From Pantoea eucrina (lineage in GTDB: Bacteria > Pseudomonadota > Gammaproteobacteria > Enterobacterales > Enterobacteriaceae): DNA of 64,000 nucleotides. Below are positions 18,483 to 27,426 of this stretch, piece by piece. Below the pieces are notes generated by a model. It was given only the letters and a program-made list of their open reading frames with translations, was not told the DNA's origin and did not search any database. Each line of letters begins with the position of its first letter. Positions within the stretch are counted from its first letter, which is position 1. The position numbers and the translations under genes were made by a program. The stretch lies in the NCBI RefSeq assembly GCF_002095385.1, contig NZ_MIPP01000002.1, positions 124,001 through 188,000 on the forward strand, given 5' to 3'.

Positions 18483-19892
18483 ATGTATAACAAAACTCAC
18501 CTGCAAAATCCTAAGCGCATGCGTTTGATTACGCTTGTATCAACCATTGGCGGCTTATGTTTCGGTTATGACACCGGCGTTATCTCCGGCGCATTAATAT
18601 TCATGAAATATGATATGAATCTGACACCGGCTCAGGAAGGATTTATTACTTCATTTCTGCTGTTTGGTGCCGCGCTGGGCTCGCTATTTGGTGGATATTT
18701 ATCAGATAAGCAAGGACGTCGTAAAAATTTGCTTTGGGTGGCAGCTGTTTTTATGTTCGGCGCGTTAGGCACGGCGTTTGCGTGGGATGTGCCATCAATG
18801 ATTGTTGCGCGTTTTATCCTGGGCTTAGCGGTGGGCTGCGCTTCTGTAACCGTACCCATTTATATTTCCGAACTGGCACGAGCCGATCAGCGCGAGCGGT
18901 TAGTCACCGTCAATGAGCTAATGATTGTTACCGGCCAGTTCCTCGCGTATTCCGTTAATGCAACGCTTGTGAATGTCTATCCCGAGTTGCAGCACAACTG
19001 GCGCATTATGCTGGCTATTCCGGCACTGCCTGGCGCGCTATTGTGGATCGGTATGCTTATGATGCCGGAATCACCGCGTTTCTTTATTCGTCGCGGTGAA
19101 ACTGAAAAGGCCATAAGCGTATTGAAAACGCTTCGCCTGCCGGAAGAAGTTGACCGCGAAGTGAAAGATATCCAGCAAATCGTCAAAGCCGATCAGATGA
19201 AATTAAACCTGTTTGACGAACTGAAAAAACGCTGGGTGATTCAACTGGTGTTAACGGGCTTAATGATCGTACTCGCAACGCGCGTTACCGGGGTCAATAC
19301 CATCATGTACTACGCGCCAACGGTATTGAAAGCCACGGGCCTGGGCGATGCGGCAGCTGTCACTGGCGCAGTAGCCAATGGCATTATCTCTGTACTGGCT
19401 ACCCTCCTTGGCATGGCGTTAATTGGCAAACACTCACGCCGGAAAATGTTTTTTACCGGACAGGCCGGCGTCACGCTGAGCCTGCTACTGATTGGTTTAG
19501 CGTTTAAGTTCCTGTTTCACACTGAAGTTGTGGATGGTGCAGAAATTCTGCATGCGAATTTTGCCAGCGCACCCTATGTGATCCTTGGCTTGATGCTGGT
19601 TTTTCTGGTGTTCATGCAGGGCTGGATAGCACCGGTGTTCTGGCTGATGCTGGCAGAAATCTATCCTCTCAGAATGCGCGGTATCGGTATGGGCTTTGCG
19701 GTATTCGGTTTGTGGATATTCGATTTCATAATCCAGTCTATTTTCCCTTTCCTGCTGAACCATTACGGAGGCGGCCTGACCTTTGGCTTCTTCGGGGCAA
19801 CTAACATCATTATGTTGATTCTGCTGGTGAAATATCTGCCGGAAACACGCGGTCTGACATTAGAACAAATCGAAAAGAAATTTCGTTTCTAA
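18483..19892 (+). CDS. MFS sugar/inositol:H+ symporter, IolT-like
   Basis: A 469-residue major facilitator of the sugar porter family with 12 predicted TM segments. Signatures: GGLCFGYDTGVISGALIFM in TM1, GYLSDKQGRRKNL (GRR loop), ARFILGLAVGCASVTVPIYI, the central PESPRFFIRRG, TGVNTIMYYAPT in TM7, and the closing PETRGLTLEQIEKKF. From memory it matches B. subtilis IolT closely in layout. It imports a polyol such as an inositol. The IolG-like gene follows 25 bases later in the same operon, with the EIIA-like and TIM-barrel genes behind it. Confidence 0.88.
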   Translation: MYNKTHLQNPKRMRLITLVSTIGGLCFGYDTGVISGALIFMKYDMNLTPAQEGFITSFLLFGAALGSLFGGYLSDKQGRRKNLLWVAAVFMFGALGTAFAWDVPSMIVARFILGLAVGCASVTVPIYISELARADQRERLVTVNELMIVTGQFLAYSVNATLVNVYPELQHNWRIMLAIPALPGALLWIGMLMMPESPRFFIRRGETEKAISVLKTLRLPEEVDREVKDIQQIVKADQMKLNLFDELKKRWVIQLVLTGLMIVLATRVTGVNTIMYYAPTVLKATGLGDAAAVTGAVANGIISVLATLLGMALIGKHSRRKMFFTGQAGVTLSLLLIGLAFKFLFHTEVVDGAEILHANFASAPYVILGLMLVFLVFMQGWIAPVFWLMLAEIYPLRMRGIGMGFAVFGLWIFDFIIQSIFPFLLNHYGGGLTFGFFGATNIIMLILLVKYLPETRGLTLEQIEKKFRF

Positions 19893-19917
19893 CGCTTTAG
19901 TAACTGAGGGTAAATAA

Positions 19918-20928
19918 ATGACTGTCAAAATTGGCCTGATTGGTCTGGGCATGATTGGCCAGGATCACCTGAAACGTTTTCAAAATACAATTACTGGCGC
20001 GCAGGTTACTGCTGTTTGCGATATAAACCATACGGCAGCCGATGCGGCGGCCAGAGAATTTAACGCTACGGCGTTTTATGATGCTGAAGAGATGATTAAT
20101 TCGGAGCTGGTCGATGCAGTGTTTATTTGCTCAATAGGCCCGGTTCATAAAACGCAAATCCTTGCGGCATTTAATGCCGGCAAACCGGTATTTTGTGAAA
20201 AGCCATTAACACCAACTGCTGATGAATCAGCAGAAATTATTGATGCTGAAGTCAGAACCGGTAAGCGTCTGCTTCAGCTTGGCTTTATGCGCCGTTTCGA
20301 TCCAGGTTATCAGGCGCTGAAAAAGACAATTGATGACGGGAAACCCGGCGATATCCTGCTGATCCATTGCGCGCACAGAAATCCCTCTGTGCCGGAAAGC
20401 TATACGCTGGAAATGGCGGTGAATGATTCCGCCACGCACGAAATCGATATCATCCGCTATTTGCTTAATGAGAATATTATTTCGGTGCGCGTGGACAAAC
20501 CCCGTAAGAAAACCCGGCGTGCGCAGCCGCATTTACAGGATCCTTTAATCATAATTTTCGAGACCGAATCTGGTGTGCGCATCGATGATGAGCTGTTTGT
20601 AAATTGCCATTACGGCTATGACATTCGCTGCGAAGTGATTGGCGAAAACGCGATTGTCGCGCTGACTGAACAGCAGCTGATTAGTACGCGTTCGCTGAAC
20701 GGCAACGCACAGCATATTGCACAATCCTGTATGGAACGTTTCGCCACGGCATACGATCGGGAAGTGCAGCATTTTGTCGATAACGTGCGTAACGGGCGCG
20801 AGATGAGCGGCCCCTCCTCATGGGATGGTTACGTAGTGGCGCTGGTTTGTGATGCCGGTTTAGCCTCGCTGAAAGATGGCGAAAAACACGATGTCATTAT
20901 TCCACCGCAGCCCGCCCTTTATCGTTGA
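19918..20928 (+). CDS. iolG: Inositol 2-dehydrogenase-like Gfo/Idh/MocA oxidoreductase
   Basis: A 336-residue NAD-dependent dehydrogenase. The N-terminal Rossmann motif is IGLIGLGMIGQDHL, followed by CEKPLTPTADE (catalytic Lys in EKP) and a C-terminal domain with LQLGFMRRFDPGYQALKKTI, HRNPSVPESYT, ATHEIDIIRYLL (Asp-xxx-His type active site) and CHYGYDIRCEVIGENA. These segments parallel IolG (myo-inositol 2-dehydrogenase) from memory. It would oxidise an inositol or related cyclitol to its keto form in the cytoplasm. It is the second gene of the IolT-like operon. The gene symbol is by similarity, and the stereoisomer used is unknown. Confidence 0.8.
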   Translation: MTVKIGLIGLGMIGQDHLKRFQNTITGAQVTAVCDINHTAADAAAREFNATAFYDAEEMINSELVDAVFICSIGPVHKTQILAAFNAGKPVFCEKPLTPTADESAEIIDAEVRTGKRLLQLGFMRRFDPGYQALKKTIDDGKPGDILLIHCAHRNPSVPESYTLEMAVNDSATHEIDIIRYLLNENIISVRVDKPRKKTRRAQPHLQDPLIIIFETESGVRIDDELFVNCHYGYDIRCEVIGENAIVALTEQQLISTRSLNGNAQHIAQSCMERFATAYDREVQHFVDNVRNGREMSGPSSWDGYVVALVCDAGLASLKDGEKHDVIIPPQPALYR

Positions 20929-20964
20929 TTAATGCACTCTTGCGCCACCAGTGAGGAATAAGTG

Positions 20965-21393
20965 ATGTTGAATTTAACGGAAGACGCGCTGCATTTGCAG
21001 TGCCGGGCAACGCATAAAAATGAGGCAATACACATTGCCGCCAGCGCCCTGGAAAAAGCGGGTTATGTCAAACCCGGCTTTGAACAGGCAATGCTCTCGC
21101 GGGAAAAGAGTGTTTCAACCTACATTGGAGCAGGTATTGCGCTTCCCCATTGCGCAAAGGAAAACCTCGATCTGGTCATTCAATCTGGCTTTCAGGTGTT
21201 TCAGTTTCCCGATGGCGTCAGCTGGGGTAAAGGAAAAATTGTTTTTATTGTTGTCGCTGTAGCTGCAACAAAAAATGAACATATTCAGATTCTGGCGGAT
21301 ATTGCAGATTTACTGGGTGATGAAGTCAAAACCACCTTATTAGCGAATGCCAGAACTAAATCCGGGTTTATCGATCAATTCGAAAGAGCGTAA
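20965..21393 (+). CDS. PTS EIIA-like protein (mannitol/fructose/Ntr type), standalone
   Basis: A 142-residue protein (ATG 20965, or GTG 20962) of the EIIA-2 fold. The phospho-accepting His lies in STYIGAGIALPHCAKE, the normal GIAIPH context, and helices LADIADLLGDEVKTTLLANA follow as in EIIA(Mtl/Fru/Ntr). No EIIB or EIIC gene is near, and the operon already has an MFS importer, so a transport role is unlikely. It could act as a phosphorylation-dependent regulator of the pathway, an inference from context. It lies 36 bases after the IolG-like gene and 27 bases before the TIM-barrel gene. Confidence 0.75.
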   Translation: MLNLTEDALHLQCRATHKNEAIHIAASALEKAGYVKPGFEQAMLSREKSVSTYIGAGIALPHCAKENLDLVIQSGFQVFQFPDGVSWGKGKIVFIVVAVAATKNEHIQILADIADLLGDEVKTTLLANARTKSGFIDQFERA

Positions 21394-21420
21394 CGCACGC
21401 AAAATATTGGGGATAATAGA

Positions 21421-22362
21421 ATGGAACTTGCATTGTGTGCTGATGTTCTGGCGGATTTACCTTTTCCGGCAATGCTGGACAAAGTTAAAAGTTATGGGAT
21501 CAGTGGGGTTGAAATGACCGCAGGCGGCTGGTCACCCTGTCCACATGTTCAAACCGAAGCGTTATTAAATTCGCCCGAAAAGCTTGAGCAATTCAAACAG
21601 GAACTGGCTGAGCGGGAGATGCGTATTGTGGCGCTGAACTGTTCTGGCAACCCGTTAGCGCCTGGTGAACTGGGCGAAACCCATACCAAAAGCAGTTACC
21701 GGGCGGTTGAGTTAGCAGGCAAACTGGGTGTTAAAAAGATTGTGATGATGAGCGGTTTGCCCGGAGGCGGGCCAGAAGATCGCGTGCCAAACTGGATAAC
21801 ATCAACGGTTTCATGGCCGGATTACATGCCGGGTGTAATCGATTATCAATGGAACGATGTCGCGATCCCATGGTGGAAAAAGTTTGTGCAGCACGCAAAG
21901 CACCATGGCGTAGAGCAAATTGCTATCGAAGAGTTTCCCAGCCAGCTGGTTTATAACCCATCCACCTTACTGCGTCTGCGTCACGCCGTAGATGACATGA
22001 TTGGCATCAACCTGGATCCCTCTCATCTGATAGCTATGGGCGCTGACCCCATAGCAGCAGCGCGTAAGCTGGAAGGCGCGGTTTTTCATGTTCATGGTAA
22101 AGATGCGCGAATCGAGCGGGGTCTCGCCGACATTGATGGACTGATGGAGTACCAGCCCGTTACCGATACTAAAACCCGTACCTGGAACTATGTCGCCGTA
22201 GGTTGCGGGCAGGATCTGAAATGGTGGAAAGAGTTTTTTTCAGTATTGCGTATGACTGGTTATAACGGTGATGTGTCACTTGAAATGGAAGATCTGACGA
22301 TGAGTGTTGAAGCTGGTCTGCAGACGTCTATTGATGCCTTACTCGCCACCCTGAGTCGCTAG
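21421..22362 (+). CDS. Sugar phosphate isomerase/epimerase (TIM barrel)
   Basis: A 313-residue TIM-barrel protein with YGISGVEMTAGG near the start, VKKIVMMSGLPGG, a metal-binding IAIEEFPSQLVYN, GINLDPSHLIAMGADP (Asp/His ligands), VFHVHGKDARI (HxK pattern) and YNGDVSLEMEDL with the terminal Glu. This is the xylose-isomerase-like family of IolE-type dehydratases and 3-keto-sugar epimerases. As the last gene of the IolT/IolG/EIIA operon, it would act on the keto product of the dehydrogenase. The reaction (dehydration, epimerisation or ring opening) cannot be told apart. Confidence 0.8.
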   Translation: MELALCADVLADLPFPAMLDKVKSYGISGVEMTAGGWSPCPHVQTEALLNSPEKLEQFKQELAEREMRIVALNCSGNPLAPGELGETHTKSSYRAVELAGKLGVKKIVMMSGLPGGGPEDRVPNWITSTVSWPDYMPGVIDYQWNDVAIPWWKKFVQHAKHHGVEQIAIEEFPSQLVYNPSTLLRLRHAVDDMIGINLDPSHLIAMGADPIAAARKLEGAVFHVHGKDARIERGLADIDGLMEYQPVTDTKTRTWNYVAVGCGQDLKWWKEFFSVLRMTGYNGDVSLEMEDLTMSVEAGLQTSIDALLATLSR

Positions 22363-22369
22363 AAGCGCA

Positions 22370-22393
22370 GTGCCTGTCAGTAAAGGCAGGCAC
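22370..22393 (+). terminator. Stem-loop after the inositol-type operon
   Basis: GTGCCTG/CAGGCAC 7-bp stem with a 10-base loop, starting 8 bases after the TIM-barrel stop. It lacks a T-run, so it may be a weak or Rho-assisted terminator. Confidence 0.45.
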
Positions 22394-22554
22394 GTCACCG
22401 GACGCCGCAAAGTGATTCTGTTCAGAAGGAATAGCCTCCTGTAAGGTTTCGCTCAGCGCAGGCAGACTCATGGAAGTTCAAAAATTAACCAGGGTGGTAA
22501 CCTCACAGGGGCGCGTCAGGCGCGTCAGCGCGCATTCGACAAAACCGGTGGTGT

Positions 22555-22731
22555 TTAACTCTTCATTAGAATGTTCAGCCGCACAGGAAGCGCTCGCTCA
22601 ATCTGTTTACGATGATAAGGAGAAAGCTTGCGCCATTCTTTTGCCTCTTTTAGCGTGCGACCACATCCTTTACACCAGCCTTTCGACTGTTCAAAGATGC
22701 AAACGTCGGTGCAGGGAGATTTAATGGCCAT
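22555..22731 (-). CDS. DUF1289 small zinc-ribbon-like protein
   Basis: A short minus-strand frame of 58 codons plus stop (ATG at 22731, TAA at 22557-22555). It reads MAIKSPCTDVCIFEQSKGWC then KGCGRTLKEAKEWRKLSPYH and ends RALPVRLNILMKS. The CxxxCxFxxxxxWCxGCGRTxxExxxWxxL pattern is that of DUF1289 proteins, widespread small bacterial proteins with four conserved cysteines that probably bind zinc or an iron-sulfur centre; function unknown. Length matches the family. It sits alone between the inositol-type operon and the metal ABC genes, 90 bases upstream of the ATPase 3' end. Confidence 0.85.
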   Translation of the reverse strand: MAIKSPCTDVCIFEQSKGWCKGCGRTLKEAKEWRKLSPYHRKQIERALPVRLNILMKS

Positions 22732-22821
22732 ACCGGTTCCTCAAAAGTTTCTTGCCTGTCTTCAGTACACTTTCATAAGTAAGCAGTGGAAAGAGAGCCA
22801 GGTCGTTTATAAATAGAGTGG

Positions 22822-23577
22822 TTAAACATATTGTATGTTTATGGCACCGTTTCCCGGTTGGTTAACCAGTGCGTGAACTTTCCATGTGGAATGAATAAGC
22901 GCTGGCGTCAGAACGCTCTCCGGAGAGCCTGTTGCAATAACTTTGCCCTGCTGCAGAACGACCAGATGCTGACAATACCTGGCGGCCAGATTCAGATCGT
23001 GCAGCGCAATAACCACCGTTACAGGCAACGCAGTAATAAGCCGCATTAATTCGAGCTGAAACTGAATATCCAGATGATTTACCGGCTCATCAAGCAGGAG
23101 GATATCGGGCTTTTGCGCCAGCGCGCGTGCAATCTGACAGCGCTGTCGTTCACCGCCTGATAAGCGCTGCCACGGCCGGCTGACCAGACTGTTTAACTGC
23201 ATCTGTGTAAGCGCTTCCTGCACCGCATGATTATCCGCATCCCGCCATCGACTGAATGCGCTGCGATGTGGCGTACGCCCCAGACGCACAATATCAATGA
23301 CGCTCAGTTCGTTATCAGCTTCTGCATGCTGTGGCACAAAGGCCAGCTTCCGTGCAAGGTGGCGGCGTGGAAACTGGCAGAGCGACGTACCGGCGATTTG
23401 AATACGATTGCCGGAAGCGGGAAACAAACCCGCCAGCGACCTGATCAGCGTTGATTTACCGGAGCCGTTCGGCCCAAGCAGCCCAACAGTCTGCGCAGGT
23501 CCGGCGCTAAAACAGATGTCTGACAGGATAGTGTTGTTTTGCAATTCAACATCAAGATGAGTGACCACAATACTCAT
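22822..23577 (-). CDS. Metal/siderophore ABC transporter ATPase (FecE/FepC type)
   Basis: A 251-residue ABC ATPase. Walker A is GLLGPNGSGKSTLIRSLAGL (about residues 33-45), the Q-loop precedes DNELSVIDIVRLGRTPHRS, the signature is LSGGERQRCQIARALAQKPD, Walker B is ILLLDEPVNHLD, and the H-loop is VIALHDLNLAARYC. The HRSAFSRWRDAD-type insert is common in FecE/BtuD-class importers. It energises uptake through the adjacent FecCD permease. Its start overlaps the permease stop by 4 bases (ATGA), so translation is coupled. It is the third gene of the Zur-boxed operon read from 25624 leftwards. Confidence 0.9.
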   Translation of the reverse strand: MSIVVTHLDVELQNNTILSDICFSAGPAQTVGLLGPNGSGKSTLIRSLAGLFPASGNRIQIAGTSLCQFPRRHLARKLAFVPQHAEADNELSVIDIVRLGRTPHRSAFSRWRDADNHAVQEALTQMQLNSLVSRPWQRLSGGERQRCQIARALAQKPDILLLDEPVNHLDIQFQLELMRLITALPVTVVIALHDLNLAARYCQHLVVLQQGKVIATGSPESVLTPALIHSTWKVHALVNQPGNGAINIQYV

Positions 23578-24608
23578 ATCGACTTCCCCCGGTTGCTATA
23601 GAGAATAACGGCAAAAACAGGTGCACCGACCAGAGCAGTCACCACGCCGACAGGTAAGACCTGATGCGTTATCAACGTTCTGGATAGGAGATCGGCGAGG
23701 ATCATAAAATGACTGCCAGCAATAAACGTTACGGGAATGCTAACCAGATGCCGGTGGCCCACCAGCATCCGCGTTATATGAGGAATGACCAGGCCGATAA
23801 ATCCGACAGCGCCAATCGAACTGACGATAACGGCCGTGACCAGAGCGGTAACCAGCAGTAGCATTATGCGGACAAAAAGCACACGCGTGCCCAGTGTGGC
23901 CGATATCTCAACGCCAAAAGTAAACGTATCCAGCGATCGTGCATGGCCAATAACCAGCATTAAACCGGCAAGTGAAACAAGAGAACAGAGTATGGCATCA
24001 GGCCAGCGCACGCCGCTGAGGCTACCCAGTAGCCAGAACATCACACCGCGCGACTGCTCGGCATTCGCGGCGGTACTGACAATATAAGAGGTCAGTGCAT
24101 TAAACAGCTGAGTGCCCGCCACGCCAGCGAGGATGATTCTTCCGGTGTGATTCTGTATGCCGCCAGATAAAAGCAAAATCAGCCCAAACGCCAGGCATGC
24201 ACCGGTAAACGCGCCGGCGCCGACAGTGACAATCCCGCCGCCAACGCCTAACAGCATAATACAGACGGCACCGGTTGAAGCACCGGCTGAAATCCCCAGC
24301 AGATAAGGTTCAGCAAGCGGATTACGCAAAACGGACTGTAGCACTAGCCCGCACAGCGCCAGTCCGCCACCGCTGCTGGCCGCCATTAACGCTCTGCTCA
24401 TTCGATACTGCCAGACGATGCCCGCCTCAACCGGCGGGAGGTCATAATGTGACAGGCCCAGCCCGTTGGCGATCGCCTGAGCGGTAACGGTAAAAGAAAC
24501 GGGCATGTCGCCTGTTGAGGCGGCTAACACCATCGTCACAGGCAGGCTGAGCAAGCCTGCCAGAATGACTATCGCTGTCTGCGCTGGCGAAGAGATCTTA
24601 TTTGCCAT
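23574..24608 (-). CDS. FecCD-type metal/siderophore ABC permease
   Basis: A 344-residue permease starting at ATG 24608 (MANKISSPAQTAIVILAG). A longer frame from 24641 is possible, but ATG 24608 overlaps the substrate-binding protein stop by 11 bases, as usual in such operons. Conserved BtuC/FecCD segments: VWQYRMSRALMAASSGGGLA (WxxRLPR region), LCGLVLQSVLRNPLAEPYLL, LGISAGASTGAV, and GAVGFIGLVIPHITRMLVGH. About 10 TM helices are expected. A single permease gene probably forms a homodimer, as BtuC does. Confidence 0.88.
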   Translation of the reverse strand: MANKISSPAQTAIVILAGLLSLPVTMVLAASTGDMPVSFTVTAQAIANGLGLSHYDLPPVEAGIVWQYRMSRALMAASSGGGLALCGLVLQSVLRNPLAEPYLLGISAGASTGAVCIMLLGVGGGIVTVGAGAFTGACLAFGLILLLSGGIQNHTGRIILAGVAGTQLFNALTSYIVSTAANAEQSRGVMFWLLGSLSGVRWPDAILCSLVSLAGLMLVIGHARSLDTFTFGVEISATLGTRVLFVRIMLLLVTALVTAVIVSSIGAVGFIGLVIPHITRMLVGHRHLVSIPVTFIAGSHFMILADLLSRTLITHQVLPVGVVTALVGAPVFAVILYSNRGKSI

Positions 24609-25624
24609 GTTCGTTTCTGTATGCGGACAGTTGTTTGCCAATTAGCTCTACTGCATCCACGTTGCGCAGTGAGGGATTGAGCGACATTGCCGGTACGACG
24701 ATGATGTGGCCTTGCCTGACCGCATTGATTTCGCGCGTGACAGGGTCATTCTGGAGAAAGGCCTTTTTTACCGAGCGTCATCAGCGGGATAAAGCCGTCT
24801 GTCCATGCTGGCGATAACGATCACGTCGGGCTGAGAGTGAGCAATATGCTCCCACGTCACCGCAGGCCACTCCTCTGAAGAGTGAATGATATTCTGCAGG
24901 CCAAGGGTCTTGCTTATCCAGCCCGGCGCGCCGTCATTACCCGCCACCCACGGATCGCCTTTCAGCCGGCTGCTGGAAAACCAGAAAACGACGTTAAGCG
25001 GAGGTCCTGTCTGCGCGTCTGCCTGCTGCTGCGCGTGAGCGATCCGATCCGCCAGATTCTTTTTGAGCGTCTCTCCGCGATCGGCGACATCGAAAATTTG
25101 TGACAGTTGAGTGATCTCATTCATGACGGAGTTCAGCGTATAAGGCGTAGTACGCGCGCCGTCGCCGTTCGACATCTCTGTGACGGTTTTGCCCGTGCAG
25201 TCAGCAGGGGATATCCATGTTCTGATGCCCAGTTGCTCAAATTGTTCACGCGTGGCCACTTCACCCTGTGGACCGACATGCCAGCTGTACTGCGCCAGTA
25301 CCAGCTCTGGCTTTTGCGCCACAACCGTTTCAAACCCGGGCGAATTATCAGCAAGGCGCTTCAGCCTGCGGCCCTGCTTTCAAGCTCGGGCGGAAGCTTG
25401 CCGAACCAGACCGAGGTGCCGGCAATCGTTTTTTCCAGCCCCAGCGCCAGCAGAAGTTCAGTTTCGTGCTGTCCAATCGTAACGACGCGAGCGGGCGGCT
25501 GCCTGAATGTTTCAGAAACGCCGCAGTTCTCAACGGTCAGTGGCCAGGTGCTGGCGAATGCGGTTGTGCACGAGAAAGCCATGAACGCCGGAGCGAGCAT
25601 TTTAAACGGAAATTTCATTATCAT
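24598..25624 (-). pseudogene. Metal/siderophore ABC substrate-binding protein with two frameshifts
   Basis: Three minus-strand frames join into one 342-residue protein. Frame 1 (from ATG 25624) has a signal peptide (MIMKFPFKMLAPAFMAFSCT ... TAFAS) and VVTIGQHETELLLALGLEKT. Frame 2 begins LKRLADNSPGFETVVAQKPE and runs through MNEITQLSQIFDVADRGETL and VVFWFSSSRL to YPADDAR. Frame 3 reads VKKAFLQNDPVTREINAVRQ, GHIIVVPAMSLNPSLRNVDA and ends AYRNEHGK. Each break is explained by one missing G on the coding strand, at 25365-25366 (expected GGG, seen GG) and 24771-24772 (same). Both are short G runs, so these may be sequencing errors. It is a FecB/BtuF-type periplasmic protein, first gene of the Zur-boxed operon. 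Confidence 0.85.
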
Positions 25625-25633
25625 CTGCCAAGG

Positions 25634-25654
25634 TAACGTTATAACATAACATTA
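25634..25654. promoter_or_regulatory. Zur box for the ABC importer operon
   Basis: Core GTTAT-AAC-ATAAC at 25638-25650, extended symmetrically by TAAC and ATTA. The spacing (GTTAT-n3-ATAAC) matches the gamma-proteobacterial Zur consensus GTTATAnTATAAC. It lies 10-30 bases upstream of the substrate-binding protein start. Confidence 0.72.
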
Positions 25655-25803
25655 TCAGATTTTTATCTGGCTTTTGTCAATCACCGGCGAGCTTTGTAGC
25701 CTGCTGCAGTATCTGTTTTCCCGGCAGGTAGCGCGTGTAAAAAACGCTCTGAAATACCTGGCGTTAACTCAATACACATTTGAGTCAATGACAAGCGCGA
25801 AGG

Positions 25804-25824
25804 TTATGTTATAACATAACAATA
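25804..25824. promoter_or_regulatory. Zur box for the COG0523 GTPase gene
   Basis: A second GTTAT-AAC-ATAAC core at 25808-25820 with flanks TTAT/AATA, about 80 bases upstream of the GTPase start. Same 13-base core as the box at 25634, 170 bases away, so one regulator should control both divergent transcripts. Confidence 0.72.
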
Positions 25825-25901
25825 AACAAATCTGTCGTCCGGCTTGTTTGTCAGCTCGCTGGCGACCACGAACTCAGCAGTTCATTTCAGGAGAGCATGT
25901 C

Positions 25902-27122
25902 ATGTCTGATTGCACGCCACACGCTGGCCAGTTTAAAAAGTTACCTGTTACCGTTCTGTCCGGATTTCTGGGCGCAGGGAAAACGACGTTACTGAATCAC
26001 ATTCTGAATAATCGCGAAGGCCGTCGCGTGGCCGTTATCGTCAATGACATGTCAGAGGTCAATATTGACGCAGCGCTGCTCAGAGAGGGCGGCGCAGAAC
26101 TGTCGCGCACAGATGAAAAGCTGGTAGAGATGAGTAACGGCTGTATCTGCTGCACGCTGCGCGAAGATCTGCTGCTGGAAGTTAACCGGCTGGCGCAGGA
26201 AGGGCGCTTCGATAATCTGGTGATTGAATCCACCGGTATTTCTGAACCGCTGCCGGTGGCGGAAACCTTCACATTCGCCGATGACAGCGGCCAGAGCCTC
26301 TCCGAAGTTGCCTTGCTTGACACCATGGTAACGGTTGTTGATGGCTACAATTTCCTTCGCGACTATGAGTCTGATGAAAGCATCCAGGCTCGCGGCGAGT
26401 CGCTGGGTGAGGAAGATGAGCGCACGGTCGTGGATCTGCTTGTCGACCAGATCGAATTTTGCGATGTGTTGATCCTGAACAAGATAGATTTGATCAGCGA
26501 AGCAGATAAAACGCGTCTGATGGCGATTCTGCACTCTCTTAACCCCCGAGCCAAAATCGTTAACGCCGAATTTGGCAGGGTCGCACTGGATAACGTACTA
26601 AATACCGGATTATTTGATTTTGACGCGGCGGCTCAGGCGCCGGGCTGGCTCAGGGAGCTACGGGGCGAACACACGCCTGAAACAGAAGAGTATGGCATTC
26701 ATAACTTCGTCTTTCGCGCCCGTCGTCCGTTTCATCCGGACCGTTTCCTGAACGTGATTGAAAACGATATGAAAGGCATTGTGCGATCGAAAGGCTTTTT
26801 CTGGCTTGCCAGCCGGCCCGGATATGCCGGCTCCTGGTCTCAGGCGGGAGGCGTGAGTCGTCAGGGGCTGGCAGGCATGTGGTGGGCCAACGTGCCGCAA
26901 CAGCACTGGCCGGAAGATAGAGAGTCACGTGATTACATCATACAAAACTGGGCTGAGGATACCGGTGATGCGCGACAGGAGCTGGTCTTCATTGGCATCG
27001 GTATGGATGAACCTCAGCTTCGGCTGAAACTGAACAGCGCGCTGTTAACCGACGAAGAGATGCAGGCCGGGTCTGACAGCTGGGCAACGCTTCACGATCC
27101 TTTCCAGCCCTGGTTCAACTGA
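25902..27122 (+). CDS. COG0523 G3E-family metal chaperone GTPase (YciC/ZigA type)
   Basis: A 406-residue GTPase. An upstream in-frame ATG at 25848 is rejected because AGGAGA at 25889-25894 fits ATG 25902. Walker [18 protein letters not shown] starts near residue 21; the metal motif CICC ([11 protein letters not shown]) is at 81-84; a Walker-B-like [10 protein letters not shown] and the guanine motif LNKIDLI follow. The C-terminal CobW_C part starts around [20 protein letters not shown]. Such proteins deliver Zn or related metals to enzymes and are induced under zinc shortage by Zur. The Zur box at 25804 fits this. Confidence 0.9.
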   Translation: MSDCTPHAGQFKKLPVTVLSGFLGAGKTTLLNHILNNREGRRVAVIVNDMSEVNIDAALLREGGAELSRTDEKLVEMSNGCICCTLREDLLLEVNRLAQEGRFDNLVIESTGISEPLPVAETFTFADDSGQSLSEVALLDTMVTVVDGYNFLRDYESDESIQARGESLGEEDERTVVDLLVDQIEFCDVLILNKIDLISEADKTRLMAILHSLNPRAKIVNAEFGRVALDNVLNTGLFDFDAAAQAPGWLRELRGEHTPETEEYGIHNFVFRARRPFHPDRFLNVIENDMKGIVRSKGFFWLASRPGYAGSWSQAGGVSRQGLAGMWWANVPQQHWPEDRESRDYIIQNWAEDTGDARQELVFIGIGMDEPQLRLKLNSALLTDEEMQAGSDSWATLHDPFQPWFN

Positions 27123-27395
27123 TTACAGAAAGCTGGCTCAGGGCCAGCTCTTCTGATTTGCTGCTGCCCTAAGGGGATATGGTTTTTGGTCTGTAATTTG
27201 ATCGCGATTGAGTGCTACTGGTTTGATCCAGTGCGAAGGATGGTCAGGAAAATTTGCGCCTGTCAGATAAGTTTTGACTATTTTGAATAACAACGTGTTT
27301 GCCTCAGGCGCTGCGTCAGAAACTCAGCATCTTAACGAATCGGGTCAGAAAGTAATTAAATGTAATGTGTGATCAGGTAGACGGAAACTCCATTT

Positions 27396-27407
27396 GTAAT
27401 CGATTAC
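27396..27407. promoter_or_regulatory. LacI-family operator 1 of the symporter operon
   Basis: Perfect 12-bp palindrome GTAATCGATTAC, followed by TTT. The same sequence recurs at 27427, 32887 and 32915. Confidence 0.75.
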
Positions 27408-27426
27408 TTTATGCATATTCAAAAAT

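Noticed and set aside
25634..25824. Fur boxes instead of Zur boxes at the metal locus
   Set aside because: The GTTAT-n3-ATAAC symmetry does not fit the GATAAT-type Fur repeat, while it fits Zur spacing and the COG0523 gene.
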